Source: Brachyhypopomus gauderio
Lineage: Eukaryota > Chordata > Actinopteri > Gymnotiformes > Hypopomidae
DNA length: 64,000 nucleotides
NCBI RefSeq assembly: GCF_052324685.1
Contig: NW_027506915.1
Location: forward strand, 248,001-312,000
Direction: 5' to 3'
The position numbers were made by a program, and so were the translations under genes. Each line of letters starts with the position of its first letter. Positions within the stretch are counted from its first letter, which is position 1. This document shows, piece after piece, positions 52,080 to 63,446 of the stretch. The notes beneath the pieces were generated by a model, which was not told where the DNA came from, did no database searches, and saw only the letters and a list, made by a program, of their open reading frames with translations.

Positions 52080-52551
52080 TTGAACTTTACATGACCGTCA
52101 GCTCTTGAGCACCGTTCAGTCATCGTCAGGCAGGCTATTGGATTAAGCTGAACTTCCAGCTTTACGTCTGCCTACCTGTGACTTCCTTGTCATTAATTCT
52201 TTTGTCTATGTCCTTGTTAATGATGACAAAAAAAACAACAATTAAAGCCACTCAGCCTTTCCTTTCTCTCTCTCTCTATGTGACATCACAATAGATTTTC
52301 TCAAAAAGCAATTCAAATTGTTCTAACCATTGGTGGGACCAACCCGTGGCCTTTTACCATCCACGTGTCCAAAATGCAGTACGCATGCCAATGTTGTTAA
52401 CAGACATACGTGTTGGTAGCTCTACATGTCCAACTGGTACAGTGTGAGGTTTCCTCTTTGGTGGACCTTAAAGAGTTGAAAAAGCCACAACCGAACTGGT
52501 ATCTTTGTCAACGTCCTTGTTTCTGGATCTATGCTGCATGTGCGTCAGAAT

Positions 52552-52638
52552 CCTTCGGTAGCTCTGATGGTAGAGCGGAGGACTGTAGAGGTTAAAGCAG
52601 CAATCCTTAGGCCACCGGTTCAAATCCGGTTCGAAGGA
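52552..52638 (+). tRNA. tRNA-Tyr-GTA: tRNA-Tyr(GTA), unit 40, A14T variant
   Basis: A14T in the A box, as in unit 36. Confidence 0.9.
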
Positions 52639-52701
52639 AGCTTCTTTTTTTTCCAGGATATTACTGCCCTTAATGTCAAGATGAGCAAAAAGTTTTCTGT
52701 T

Positions 52702-52773
52702 TTCCCTGACCGGGAATCGAACCCGGGCCGCGGCGGTGAGAGCGCTGAATCCTAGCCACTAGACCATCAGGGA
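52702..52773 (-). tRNA. tRNA-Glu-CTC: tRNA-Glu(CTC), unit 41, anticodon-stem variant
   Basis: A28 facing C42, as in unit 37. Confidence 0.92.
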
Positions 52774-52977
52774 CAGCGATGTTATGCTAATGGATGAAGG
52801 CCTTTACATGAGTTCTGGCTGGCCGTTATTCATGAGTGAAGAAAGACCAGAATGTGGGTTATTCGTGACCACACCAGAACATGTGGACCTTTTTGTGTCA
52901 AGACTGTCAAATGCTTCCCATGTCAGAGGTCAAGAATATCTGGACATGTTCTGAATCACAGAGCAAGGCTAAATGTA

Positions 52978-53050
52978 GCCTGGATAGCTCAGTCGGTAGA
53001 GCATCAGACTTTTAATCTGAGGGTCCAGGGTTCAAGTCCCTGTTCAGGTG
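52978..53050 (+). tRNA. tRNA-Lys-TTT: tRNA-Lys(TTT), unit 41
   Basis: C72T gives a G1-T72 wobble; shared with units 31 and 47. Confidence 0.95.
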
Positions 53051-53522
53051 TTGAACTTTACATGACCGTCAGCTCTTGAGCACCGTTCAGTCATCGTCAG
53101 GCAGGCTTTTGGATTAAGCTGAACTTCCAGCTTTACGTCTGCCTACCTGTGACTTCCTTGTCATTAATTCTTTTGTCTATGTCCTTGTTAATGATGACAA
53201 AAAAAACAACAATTAAAGCCACTCAGCCTTTCCTTTCTCTCTCTCTCTATGTGACATCACAATAGATTTTCTCAAAAAGCAATTCAAATTGTTCTAACCA
53301 TTGGTGGGACCAACCCGTGGCCTTTTACCATCCACGTGTCCAAAATGCAGTACGCATGCCAATGTTGTTAACAGACATACGTGTTGGTAGCTCTACATGT
53401 CCAACTGGTACAGTGTGAGGTTTCCTCTTTGGTGGACCTTAAAGAGTTGAAAAAGCCACAACCGAACTGGTATCTTTGTCAACGTCCTTGTTTCTGGATC
53501 TATGCTGCATGTGCGTCAGAAT

Positions 53523-53609
53523 CCTTCGGTAGCTCAGATGGTAGAGCGGAGGACTGTAGAGGTTAAAGCAGCAATCCTTAGGCCACCGGTTCAAATCCGG
53601 TTCGAAGGA
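53523..53609 (+). tRNA. tRNA-Tyr-GTA: tRNA-Tyr(GTA), unit 41
   Basis: Consensus copy with intron. Confidence 0.97.
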
Positions 53610-53671
53610 AGCTTCTTTTTTTTCCAGGATATTACTGCCTTTAATGTCATGATGAGCAAAAGTTTTCTGTT

Positions 53672-53743
53672 TTTCCTGACCGGGAATCGAACCCGGGCCA
53701 CGGCGGTGAGAGCGCCGAATCCTAGCCACTAGACCATCAGGGA
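53672..53743 (-). tRNA. tRNA-Glu-CTC: tRNA-Glu(CTC), unit 42, acceptor variant
   Basis: G71 is A, so it mismatches C2 in the acceptor stem. C44T is also present, and the terminator is T4. Confidence 0.9.
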
Positions 53744-53945
53744 CAGCTATGTTATGCTAATGAATGAAGGCTTTTTCATGAGTTCTGGCTGGCCGTTATT
53801 CATGAGTGAAGAAAGACCAGAATGTGGGTTATTCGTGACCACACCAGAACATGTGGACCTTTTTGTCAAGACTGTCAAATGCTTCCCATGTCAGAGGTCA
53901 AGAATATCTGGACATGTTCTGAATCACAGAGCAAGGCTAAACGTA

Positions 53946-54018
53946 GCCTGGATAGCTCAGTCGGTAGAGCATCAGACTTTTAATCTGAGGGTCCAGGGTT
54001 CAAGTCCCTGTTCAGGCG
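53946..54018 (+). tRNA. tRNA-Lys-TTT: tRNA-Lys(TTT), unit 42
   Basis: Consensus body; Glu-Lys spacer 2 bp shorter. Confidence 0.97.
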
Positions 54019-54490
54019 TTGAACTTTACATGACCGTCAGCTCTTGAGCACCGTTCAGTCATCGTCAGGCAGACTTTTGGATTAAGCTGAACTTCCAGCT
54101 TTACGTCTGCCTACCTGTGACTTCCTTGTCATTAATTATTTTGTCTATGTCCTTGTTAATGATGACAAAAAAAACACCAATTAAAGCCACTCAGCCTTTC
54201 CTTTCTCTCTCTCTCTATGTGACATCACAATAGATTTTCTCAAAAAGCAATTCAAATTGTTCTAACCATTGGTGGGACCAACCCGTGGCCTTTTACCATC
54301 CACGTGTCCAAAATGCAGTACGCATGCCAATGTTGTTAACAGACATACGTGTTGGTAGCTCTACATGTCCAACTGGTACAGTGTGAGGTTTCCTCTTTGG
54401 TGGACCTTAAAGAGTTGAAAAAGCCACAACCGAACTGGTATCTTTGTCAACGTCCTTGTTTCTGGATCTATGCTGCATGTGCGTCAGAAT

Positions 54491-54577
54491 CCTTCGGTAG
54501 CTCAGATGGTAGAGCGGAGGACTGTAGAGGTTAAAGCAGCAATCCTTAGGCCACCGGTTCAAATCCGGTTCGAAGGA
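54491..54577 (+). tRNA. tRNA-Tyr-GTA: tRNA-Tyr(GTA), unit 42
   Basis: Consensus copy with intron. Confidence 0.97.
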
Positions 54578-54640
54578 AGCTTCTTTTTTTTCCAGGATAT
54601 TACTGCCCTTAATGTCATGATGAGCAAAAAGTTTTCTGTT

Positions 54641-54712
54641 TTCCCTGACCGGGAATCGAACCCGGGCCGCGGCGGTGAGAGCGCCGAATCCTAGCCACTA
54701 GACCATCAGGGA
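54641..54712 (-). tRNA. tRNA-Glu-CTC: tRNA-Glu(CTC), unit 43
   Basis: Consensus copy. Confidence 0.97.
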
Positions 54713-54916
54713 CAGCTATGTTATGCTAATGAATGAAGGCTTTTTCATGAGTTCTGGCTGGCCGTTATTCATGAGTGAAGAAAGACCAGAATGTGGGTTA
54801 TTCGTGACCACACCAGAACATGTGGACCTTTTTGTGTCAAGACTGTCAAATGCTTCCCATGTCAGAGGTTAAGAATATCTGGACATGTTCTGAATCACAG
54901 AGCAAGGTTAAACGTA

Positions 54917-54989
54917 GCCTGGATAGCTCAGTCGGTAGAGCATCAGACTTTTAATCTGAGGGTCCAGGGTTCAAGTCCCTGTTCAGGCG
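54917..54989 (+). tRNA. tRNA-Lys-TTT: tRNA-Lys(TTT), unit 43
   Basis: Consensus body; leader AAGGTTAAACGTA. Confidence 0.97.
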
Positions 54990-55461
54990 TTGAACTTTAC
55001 ATGACCGTCAGCTCTTGAGCACCGTTCAGTCATCGTCAGGCAGACTTTTGGATTAAGCTGAACTTCCAGCTTTACGTCTGCCTACCTGTGACTTCCTTGT
55101 CATTAATTATTTTGTCTATGTCCTTGTTAATGATGACAAAAAAAACACCAATTAAAGCCACTCAGCCTTTCCTTTCTCTCTCTCTCTATGTGACATCACA
55201 ATAGATTTTCTCAAAAAGCAATTCAAATTGTTCTAACCATTGGTGGGACCAACCCGTGGCCTTTTACCATCCACGTGTCCAAAATGCAGTACGCATGCCA
55301 ATGTTGTTAACAGACATACGTGTTGGTAGCTCTACATGTCCAACTGGTACAGTGTGAGGTTTCCTCTTTGGTGGACCTTAAAGAGTTGAAAAAGCCACAA
55401 CCGAACTGGTATCTTTGTCAACGTCCTTGTTTCTGGATCTATGCTGCATGTGCGTCAGAAT

Positions 55462-55548
55462 CCTTCGGTAGCTCAGATGGTAGAGCGGAGGACTGTAGAG
55501 GTTAAAGCAGCAATCCTTAGGCCACCGGTTCAAATCCGGTTCGAAGGA
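55462..55548 (+). tRNA. tRNA-Tyr-GTA: tRNA-Tyr(GTA), unit 43
   Basis: Consensus copy with intron. Confidence 0.97.
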
Positions 55549-55611
55549 AGCTTCTTTTTTTTCCAGGATATTACTGCCCTTAATGTCATGATGAGCAAAA
55601 AGTTTTCTGAT

Positions 55612-55683
55612 TTCCCTGACCGGGAATCGAACCCGGGCCGCGGCGGTGAGAGCGCCGAATCCTAGCCACTAGACCATCAGGGA
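55612..55683 (-). tRNA. tRNA-Glu-CTC: tRNA-Glu(CTC), unit 44
   Basis: Consensus body; the 3' trailer has one change (CTGATTTCC), shared with unit 51. Confidence 0.97.
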
Positions 55684-55887
55684 CAGCTATGTTATGCTAA
55701 TGAATGAAGGCTTTTTCATGAGTTCTGGCTGGCCGTTATTCATGAGTGAAGAAAGACCAGAATGTGGGTTATTCGTGACCACACCAGAACATGTGGACCT
55801 TTTTGTGTCAAGACTGTCAAATGCTTCCCATGTCAGAGGTCAAGAATATCTGGACATGTTCTGAATCACAGAGCAAGGCTAAACGTA

Positions 55888-55960
55888 GCCTGGATAGCTC
55901 AGTCGGTAGAGCATCAGACTTTTAATCTGAGGGTCCAGGGTTCAAGTCCCTGTTCAGGCG
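55888..55960 (+). tRNA. tRNA-Lys-TTT: tRNA-Lys(TTT), unit 44
   Basis: Consensus copy. The distant T4 is interrupted (CTATTGG). Confidence 0.97.
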
Positions 55961-56432
55961 TTGAACTTTACATGACCGTCAGCTCTTGAGCACCGTTCAC
56001 TCATCGTCAGGCAGGCTATTGGATTAAGCTGAACTTCCAGCTTTACGTCTGCCTACCTGTGACTTCCTTGTCATTAATTCTTTTGTCTATGTCCTTGTTA
56101 ATGATGACAAAAAAAACACCAATTAAAGCCACTCAGCCTTTCCTTTCTCTCTCTCTCTATGTGACATCACAATAGATTTTCTCAAAAAGCAATTCAAATT
56201 GTTCTAACCATTGGTGGGACCAACCCGTGGCCTTTTACCATCCACGTGTCCAAAATGCAGTACGCATGCCAATGTTGTTAACAGACATACGTGTTGGTAG
56301 CTCTACATGTCCAACTGGTACAGTGTGAGGTTTCCTCTTTGGTGAACCTTAAAGAGTTGAAAAAGCCACAACCGAACTGGTATCTTTGTCAACGTCCTTG
56401 TTTCTGGATCTATGCTGCATGTGCGTCAGAAT

Positions 56433-56519
56433 CCTTCGGTAGCTCATATGGTAGAGCGGAGGACTGTAGAGGTTAAAGCAGCAATCCTTAGGCCACCGGT
56501 TCAAATCCGGTTCGAAGGA
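56433..56519 (+). tRNA. tRNA-Tyr-GTA: tRNA-Tyr(GTA), unit 44, G15T variant
   Basis: The A box reads TAGCTCATATGG; purine 15 is T. Shared with unit 51; terminator T7. Confidence 0.9.
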
Positions 56520-56581
56520 AGCTTCTTTTTTTCCAGGATATTACTGCCTTTAATGTCATGATGAGCAAAAAGTTTTCTGTT

Positions 56582-56653
56582 TTCCCTGACCGGGAATCGA
56601 ACCCGGGCCGCGGCGGTGAGAGCGCCGAATCCTAGCCACTAGACCATCAGGGA
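56582..56653 (-). tRNA. tRNA-Glu-CTC: tRNA-Glu(CTC), unit 45
   Basis: Consensus copy. Confidence 0.97.
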
Positions 56654-56857
56654 CAGCGATGGAATGCTAATGAATGAAGGCTTTTACATGAGTTCTGGCT
56701 GGCCGTTATTCATGAGTGAAGAAAGACCAGAATGTGGGTTATTCGTGACCACACCAGAACATGTGGACCTTTTTGTGTCAAGACTGTCAAATGCTTCCCA
56801 TGTCAGAGGTCAAGAATATCTGGACATGTTCTGAATCACAGAGCAAGGTTAAACGTA

Positions 56858-56930
56858 TCCTGGATAGCTCAGTCGGTAGAGCATCAGACTTTTAATCTGA
56901 GGGTCCAGGGTTCAAGTCCCTGTTCAGGCG
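56858..56930 (+). tRNA. tRNA-Lys-TTT: tRNA-Lys(TTT), unit 45, G1T variant
   Basis: The first base is T instead of G, so it mismatches C72 at the end of the acceptor stem. The related unit 52 copy keeps G1. Confidence 0.9.
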
Positions 56931-57402
56931 TTGAACTTTACATGACCGTCAGCTTTTGAGCACCGTTCACTCATCGTCAGGCAGGCTTTTGGATTAAGCT
57001 GAACTTCCATCTTTACGTCTGCCTACCTGTGACTTCCTTGTCATTAATTATTTTGTCTATGTCCTTGTTAATGATGACAAAAAAAACAACAATTAAAGCC
57101 ACTCAGCCTTTCCTTTCTCTCTCTCTCTATGTGACATCACAATAGATTTTCTCAAAAAGCAATTCAAATTGTTCTAACCATTGGTGGGACCAACCCGTGG
57201 CCTTTTACCATCCACGTGTCCAAAATGCAGTACGCATGCCAATGTTGTTAACAGACATACGTGTTGGTAGCTCTACATGTCCAACTGGTACAGTGTGAGG
57301 TTTCCTCTTTGGTGGACCTTAAAGAGTTGAAAAAGCCACAACCGAACTGGTATCTTTGTCAACGTCCTTGTTTCTGGATCTATGCTGCATGTGCGTCAGA
57401 AT

Positions 57403-57489
57403 CCTTCGGTAGCTCAGATGGTAGAGCGGAGGACTGTAGAGGTTAAAGCAGCAATCCTTAGGCCACCGGTTCAAATCCGGTTCGAAGGA
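57403..57489 (+). tRNA. tRNA-Tyr-GTA: tRNA-Tyr(GTA), unit 45
   Basis: Consensus copy; terminator lengthened to T9. Confidence 0.97.
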
Positions 57490-57552
57490 AGCTTCTTTTT
57501 TTTTCAGGATATTACTGCCTTTAATGTCATGATGAGCAAAAAGTTTTCTGTT

Positions 57553-57624
57553 TCCCCTGACCGGGAATCGAACCCGGGCCGCAGCGGTGAGAGCGCCGAA
57601 TCCTAGCCACTAGACCATCAGGGA
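57553..57624 (-). tRNA. tRNA-Glu-CTC: tRNA-Glu(CTC), unit 46
   Basis: A72G gives a T1-G72 wobble, and C42T is also present. Confidence 0.94.
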
Positions 57625-57828
57625 CAGCGATGTTATGCTAATAGATGAAGGCCTTTACATGAGTTCTGGCTGGCCGTTATTCATGAGTGAAGAAAGACCA
57701 GAATGTGGGTTATTCGTGACCACACCAGAACAAGTGGACCTTTTTGTGTCAAGACTGTCAAATGCTTCCCATGTCAGAGGTCAAGAATATCTGGACATGT
57801 TCTGAATCACAGAGCAAGGCTAAACGTA

Positions 57829-57901
57829 GCCTGGATAGCTCAGTCGGTAGAGCATCAGACTTTTAATCTGAGGGTCCAGGGTTCAAGTCCCTGTTCAGGC
57901 G
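57829..57901 (+). tRNA. tRNA-Lys-TTT: tRNA-Lys(TTT), unit 46
   Basis: Consensus copy. Confidence 0.97.
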
Positions 57902-58373
57902 TTGAACTTTACATGACCGTCAGCTCTTGAGCACCGTTCAGTCATCGTCAGGCAGGCTTTTGGATTAAGCTGAACTTCCAGCTTTACGTCTGCCTACCTG
58001 TGACTTCCTTGTCATTAATTATTTTGTCTATGTCCTTGTTAATGATGACAAAAAAAACAACAATTAAAGCCACTCAGCCTTTCCTTTCTCTCTCTCTCTA
58101 TGTGACATCACAATAGATTTTCTCAAAAAGCAATTCAAATTGTTCTAACCATTGGTGGGACCAACCCGTGGCCTTTTACCATCCACGTGTCCAAAATGCA
58201 GTACGCATGCCAATGTTGTTAACAGACATACGTGTTGGTAGCTCTACATGTCCAACTGGTACAGTGTGAGGTTTCCTCTTTGGTGGACCTTAAAGAGTTG
58301 AAAAAGCCACAACCGAACTGGTATCTTTGTCAACGTCCTTGTTTCTGGATCTATGCTGCATGTGCATCAGAAT

Positions 58374-58460
58374 CCTTCGGTAGCTCAGATGGTAGAGCGG
58401 AGGACTGTAGAGGTTAAAGCAGCAATCCTTAGGCCACCGGTTCAAATCCGGTTCGAAGGA
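58374..58460 (+). tRNA. tRNA-Tyr-GTA: tRNA-Tyr(GTA), unit 46
   Basis: Consensus body; the leader reads GTGCATCAG. Confidence 0.97.
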
Positions 58461-58523
58461 AGCTTCTTTTTTTTCCAGGATATTACTGCCTTTAATGTCA
58501 TGATGAGCAAAAAGTTTTCTGTT

Positions 58524-58595
58524 TTCCCTGACCGGGAATCGAACCCGGGCCGCGGCGGTGAGAGCGCCGAATCCTAGCCACTAGACCATCAGGGA
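58524..58595 (-). tRNA. tRNA-Glu-CTC: tRNA-Glu(CTC), unit 47
   Basis: Consensus copy. Confidence 0.97.
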
Positions 58596-58799
58596 CAGCG
58601 ATGTTATGCTAATGGATGAAGGCCTTTACATGAGTTCTGGCTGGCCGTTATTCATGAGTGAAGAAAGACCAGAATGTGGGTTATTCGTGACCACACCAGA
58701 ACATGTGGACCTTTTTGTGTCAAGACTGTCAAATGCTTCCCATGTCAGAGGTCAAGAATATCTGGACATGTTCTGAATCACAGAGCAAGGCTAAATGTA

Positions 58800-58872
58800 G
58801 CCTGGATAGCTCAGTCGGTAGAGCATCAGACTTTTAATCTGAGGGTCCAGGGTTCAAGTCCCTGTTCAGGTG
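58800..58872 (+). tRNA. tRNA-Lys-TTT: tRNA-Lys(TTT), unit 47
   Basis: C72T wobble and CTAAATGTA leader, both as in unit 41. Confidence 0.95.
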
Positions 58873-59344
58873 TTGAACTTTACATGACCGTCAGCTCTTG
58901 AGCACCGTTCAGTCATCGTCAGGCAGGCTTTTGGATTAAGCTGAACTTCCAGCTTTACGTCTGCCTACCTGTGACTTCCTTGTCATTAATTCTTTTGTCT
59001 ATGTCCTTGTTAATGATGACAAAAAAAACAACAATTAAAGCCACTCAGCCTTTCCTTTCTCTCTCTCTCTATGTGACATCACAATAGATTTTCTCAAAAA
59101 GCAATTCAAATTGTTCTAACCATTGGTGGGACCAACCCGTGGCCTTTTACCATCCACGTGTCCAAAATGCAGTACGCATGCCAATGTTGTTAACAGACAT
59201 ACGTGTTGGTAGCTCTACATGTCCAACTGGTACAGTGTGAGGTTTCCTCTTTGGTGGACCTTAAAGAGTTGAAAAAGCCACAACCGAACTGGTATCTTTG
59301 TCAACGTCCTTGTTTCTGGATCTATGCTGCATGTGCGTCAGAAT

Positions 59345-59431
59345 CCTTCGGTAGCTCAGATGGTAGAGCGGAGGACTGTAGAGGTTAAAGCAGCAATCCT
59401 TAGGCCACCGGTTCAAATCCGGTTCGAAGGA
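59345..59431 (+). tRNA. tRNA-Tyr-GTA: tRNA-Tyr(GTA), unit 47
   Basis: Consensus copy with intron. Confidence 0.97.
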
Positions 59432-59494
59432 AGCTTCTTTTTTTTCCAGGATATTACTGCCTTTAATGTCATGATGAGCAAAAAGTTTTCTGTT

Positions 59495-59566
59495 TTCCCT
59501 GACCGGGAATCGAACCCGGGCCACGGCGGTGAGAGCGCCGAATCCTAGCCACTAGACCATCAGGGA
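59495..59566 (-). tRNA. tRNA-Glu-CTC: tRNA-Glu(CTC), unit 48
   Basis: C44T, as in units 36, 40 and 42. Confidence 0.96.
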
Positions 59567-59768
59567 CAGCTATGTTATGCTAATGAATGAAGGCTTTTTC
59601 ATGAGTTCTGGCTGGCCGTTATTCATGAGTGAAGAAAGACCAGAATGTGGGTTATTCGTGACCACACCAGAACATGTGGACCTTTTTGTCAAGACTGTCA
59701 AATGCTTCCCATGTCAGAGGTCAAGAATATCTGGACATGTCCTGAATCACAGAGCAAGGCTAAACGTA

Positions 59769-59841
59769 GCCTGGATAGCTCAGTCGGTAGAGCATCAGAC
59801 TTTTAATCTGAGGGTCCAGGGTTCAAGTCCCTGTTCAGGCG
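59769..59841 (+). tRNA. tRNA-Lys-TTT: tRNA-Lys(TTT), unit 48
   Basis: Consensus body; Glu-Lys spacer 2 bp shorter. Confidence 0.97.
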
Positions 59842-60313
59842 TTGAACTTTACATGACCGTCAGCTCTTGAGCACCGTTCAGTCATCGTCAGGCAGGCTAT
59901 TGGATTAGGCTGAACTTCCAGCTTTACGTCTGCCTACCTGTGACTTCCTTGTCATTAATTATTTTGTCTATGTCCTTGTTAATGATGACAAAAAAAACAA
60001 CAATTAAAGCCACTCAGCCTTTCCTTTCTCTCTCTCTCTATGTGACATCACAATAGATTTTCTCAAAAAGCAATTCAAATTGTTCTAACCATTGGTGGGA
60101 CCAACCCGTGGCCTTTTACCATCCACGTGTCCAAAATGCAGTACACATGCCAATGTTGTTAACAGACATACGTGTTGGTAGCTCTACATGTCCAACTGGT
60201 ACAGTGTGAGGTTTCCTCTTTGGTGGACCTTAAAGAGTTGAAAAAGCCACAACCGAACTGGTATCTTTGTCAACGTCCTTGTTTCTGGATCTATGCTGCA
60301 TGTGCGTCAGAAT

Positions 60314-60400
60314 CCTTCGGTAGCTCAGATGGTAGAGCGGAGGACTGTAGAGGTTAAAGCAGCAATCCTTAGGCCACCGGTTCAAATCCGGTTCGAAGGA
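60314..60400 (+). tRNA. tRNA-Tyr-GTA: tRNA-Tyr(GTA), unit 48
   Basis: Consensus copy. The upstream spacer has a rare change (GTACACATGCC). Confidence 0.97.
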
Positions 60401-60463
60401 AGCTTCTTTTTTTTCCAGGATATTACTGCCCTTAATGTCAAGATGAGCAAAAAGTTTTCTGTT

Positions 60464-60535
60464 TTCCCTGACCGGGAATCGAACCCGGGCCGCGGCGGTG
60501 AGAGCACCGAATCCTAGCCACTAGACCATCAGGGA
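60464..60535 (-). tRNA. tRNA-Glu-CTC: tRNA-Glu(CTC), unit 49
   Basis: C30T gives a T-G wobble in the anticodon stem. Confidence 0.95.
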
Positions 60536-60739
60536 CAGCGATGGAATGCTAATGAATGAAGGCTTTTACATGAGTTCTGGCTGGCCGTTATTCATGAGTG
60601 AAGAAAGACCAGAATGTGGGTTATTCGTGACCACACCAGAACATGTGGACCTTTTTGTGTCAAGACTGTCAAATGCTTCCCATGTCAGAGGTTAAGAATA
60701 TCTGGACATGTTCTGAATCACAGAGCAAGGTTAAACGTA

Positions 60740-60812
60740 GCCTGGATAGCTCAGTCGGTAGAGCATCAGACTTTTAATCTGAGGGTCCAGGGTTCAAGTC
60801 CCTGTTCAGGCG
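60740..60812 (+). tRNA. tRNA-Lys-TTT: tRNA-Lys(TTT), unit 49
   Basis: Consensus body; leader AAGGTTAAACGTA. Confidence 0.97.
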
Positions 60813-61284
60813 TTGAACTTTACATGACCGTCAGCTCTTGAGCACCGTTCAGTCATCGTCAGGCAGACTTTTGGATTAAGCTGAACTTCCAGCTTTACGT
60901 CTGCCTACCTGTGACTTCCTTGTCATTAATTATTTTGTCTATGTCCTTGTTAATGATGACAAAAAAAACACCAATTAAAGCCACTCAGCCTTTCCTTTCT
61001 CTCTCTCTCTATGTGACATCACAATAGATTTTCTCAAAAAGCAATTCAAATTGTTCTAACCATTGGTGGGACCAACCCGTGGCCTTTTACCATCCACGTG
61101 TCCAAAATGCAGTACGCATGCCAATGTTGTTAACAGACATACGTGTTGGTAGCTCTACATGTCCAACTGGTACAGTGTGAGGTTTCCTCTTTGGTGGACC
61201 TTAAAGAGTTGAAAAAGCCACAACCGAACTGGTATCTTTGTCAACGTCCTTGTTTCTGGATCTATGCTGCATGTGCGTCAGAAT

Positions 61285-61371
61285 CCTTCGGTAGCTCAGA
61301 TGGTAGAGCGGAGGACTGTAGAGGTTAAAGCAGCAATCCTTAGGCCACCGGTTCAAATCCGGTTCGAAGGA
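61285..61371 (+). tRNA. tRNA-Tyr-GTA: tRNA-Tyr(GTA), unit 49
   Basis: Consensus copy; terminator T7. Confidence 0.97.
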
Positions 61372-61433
61372 AGCTTCTTTTTTTCCAGGATATTACTGCC
61401 CTTAATGTCATGATGAGCAAAAAGTTTTCTGTT

Positions 61434-61505
61434 TTCCCTGACCGGGAATCGAACCCGGGCCGCGGCGGTGAGAGCGCCGAATCCTAGCCACTAGACCATC
61501 AGGGA
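61434..61505 (-). tRNA. tRNA-Glu-CTC: tRNA-Glu(CTC), unit 50
   Basis: Consensus copy. Confidence 0.97.
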
Positions 61506-61709
61506 CAGCTATGTTATGCTAATGAATGAAGGCTTTTTCATGAGTTCTGGCTGGCCGTTATTCATGAGTGAAGAAAGACCAGAATGTGGGTTATTCGTGA
61601 CCACACCAGAACATGTGGACCTTTTTGTGTCAAGACTGTCAAATGCTTCCCATGTCAGAGGTTAAGAATATCTGGACATGTTCTGAATCACAGAGCAAGG
61701 TTAAACGTA

Positions 61710-61782
61710 GCCTGGATAGCTCAGTCGGTAGAGCATCAGACTTTTAATCTGAGGGTCCAGGGTTCAAGTCCCTGTTCAGGCG
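61710..61782 (+). tRNA. tRNA-Lys-TTT: tRNA-Lys(TTT), unit 50
   Basis: Consensus copy. Confidence 0.97.
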
Positions 61783-62254
61783 TTGAACTTTACATGACCG
61801 TCAGCTCTTGAGCACCGTTCAGTCATCGTCAGGCAGACTTTTGGATTAAGCTGAACTTCCAGCTTTACGTCTGCCTACCTGTGACTTCCTTGTCATTAAT
61901 TATTTTGTCTATGTCCTTGTTAATGATGACAAAAAAAACACCAATTAAAGCCACTCAGCCTTTCCTTTCTCTCTCTCTCTATGTGACATCACAATAGATT
62001 TTCTCAAAAAGCAATTCAAATTGTTCTAACCATTGGTGGGACCAACCCGTGGCCTTTTACCATCCACGTGTCCAAAATGCAGTACGCATGCCAATGTTGT
62101 TAACAGACATACGTGTTGGTAGCTCTACATGTCCAACTGGTACAGTGTGAGGTTTCCTCTTTGGTGGACCTTAAAGAGTTGAAAAAGCCACAACCGAACT
62201 GGTATCTTTGTCAACGTCCTTGTTTCTGGATCTATGCTGCATGTGCGTCAGAAT

Positions 62255-62341
62255 CCTTCGGTAGCTCAGATGGTAGAGCGGAGGACTGTAGAGGTTAAAG
62301 CAGCAATCCTTAGGCCACCGGTTCAAATCCGGTTCGAAGGA
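62255..62341 (+). tRNA. tRNA-Tyr-GTA: tRNA-Tyr(GTA), unit 50
   Basis: Consensus copy with intron. Confidence 0.97.
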
Positions 62342-62404
62342 AGCTTCTTTTTTTTCCAGGATATTACTGCCCTTAATGTCATGATGAGCAAAAAGTTTTC
62401 TGAT

Positions 62405-62476
62405 TTCCCTGACCGGGAATCGAACCCGGGCCGCGGCGGTGAGAGCGCCGAATCCTAGCCACTAGACCATCAGGGA
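62405..62476 (-). tRNA. tRNA-Glu-CTC: tRNA-Glu(CTC), unit 51
   Basis: Consensus body; trailer as in unit 44. Confidence 0.97.
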
Positions 62477-62680
62477 CAGCTATGTTATGCTAATGAATGA
62501 AGGCTTTTTCATGAGTTCTGGCTGGCCGTTATTCATGAGTGAAGAAAGACCAGAATGTGGGTTATTCGTGACCACACCAGAACATGTGGACCTTTTTGTG
62601 TCAAGACTGTCAAATGCTTCCCATGTCAGAGGTCAAGAATATCTGGACATGTTCTGAATCACAGAGCAAGGATAAACGTA

Positions 62681-62753
62681 GCCTGGATAGCTCAGTCGGT
62701 AGAGCATCAGACTTTTAATCTGAGGGTCCAGGGTTCAAGTCCCTGTTCAGGCG
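62681..62753 (+). tRNA. tRNA-Lys-TTT: tRNA-Lys(TTT), unit 51
   Basis: Consensus body; the leader reads AAGGATAAACGTA. Confidence 0.97.
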
Positions 62754-63225
62754 TTGAACTTTACATGACCGTCAGCTCTTGAGCACCGTTCACTCATCGT
62801 CAGGCAGGCTATTGGATTAAGCTGAACTTCCAGCTTTACGTCTGCCTACCTGTGACTTCCTTGTCATTAATTCTTTTGTCTATGTCCTTGTTAATGATGA
62901 CAAAAAAAACACCAATTAAAGCCACTCAGCCTTTCCTTTCTCTCTCTCTCTATGTGACATCACAATAGATTTTCTCAAAAAGCAATTCAAATTGTTCTAA
63001 CCATTGGTGGGACCAACCCGTGGCCTTTTACCATCCACGTGTCCAAAATGCAGTACGCATGCCAATGTTGTTAACAGACATACGTGTTGGTAGCTCTACA
63101 TGTCCAACTGGTACAGTGTGAGGTTTCCTCTTTGGTGGACCTTAAAGAGTTGAAAAAGCCACAACCGAACTGGTATCTTTGTCAACGTCCTTGTTTCTGG
63201 ATCTATGCTGCATGTGCGTCAGAAT

Positions 63226-63312
63226 CCTTCGGTAGCTCATATGGTAGAGCGGAGGACTGTAGAGGTTAAAGCAGCAATCCTTAGGCCACCGGTTCAAATC
63301 CGGTTCGAAGGA
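63226..63312 (+). tRNA. tRNA-Tyr-GTA: tRNA-Tyr(GTA), unit 51, G15T variant
   Basis: G15T in the A box and T7 terminator, both as in unit 44. Confidence 0.9.
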
Positions 63313-63374
63313 AGCTTCTTTTTTTCCAGGATATTACTGCCTTTAATGTCATGATGAGCAAAAAGTTTTCTGTT

Positions 63375-63446
63375 TTCCCTGACCGGGAATCGAACCCGGG
63401 CCGCGGCGGTGAGAGCGCCGAATCATAGCCACTAGACCATCAGGGA
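63375..63446 (-). tRNA. tRNA-Glu-CTC: tRNA-Glu(CTC), unit 52, D-stem variant
   Basis: The D-stem 3' strand reads TGAT instead of GGAT, so G22 becomes T. Confidence 0.92.
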
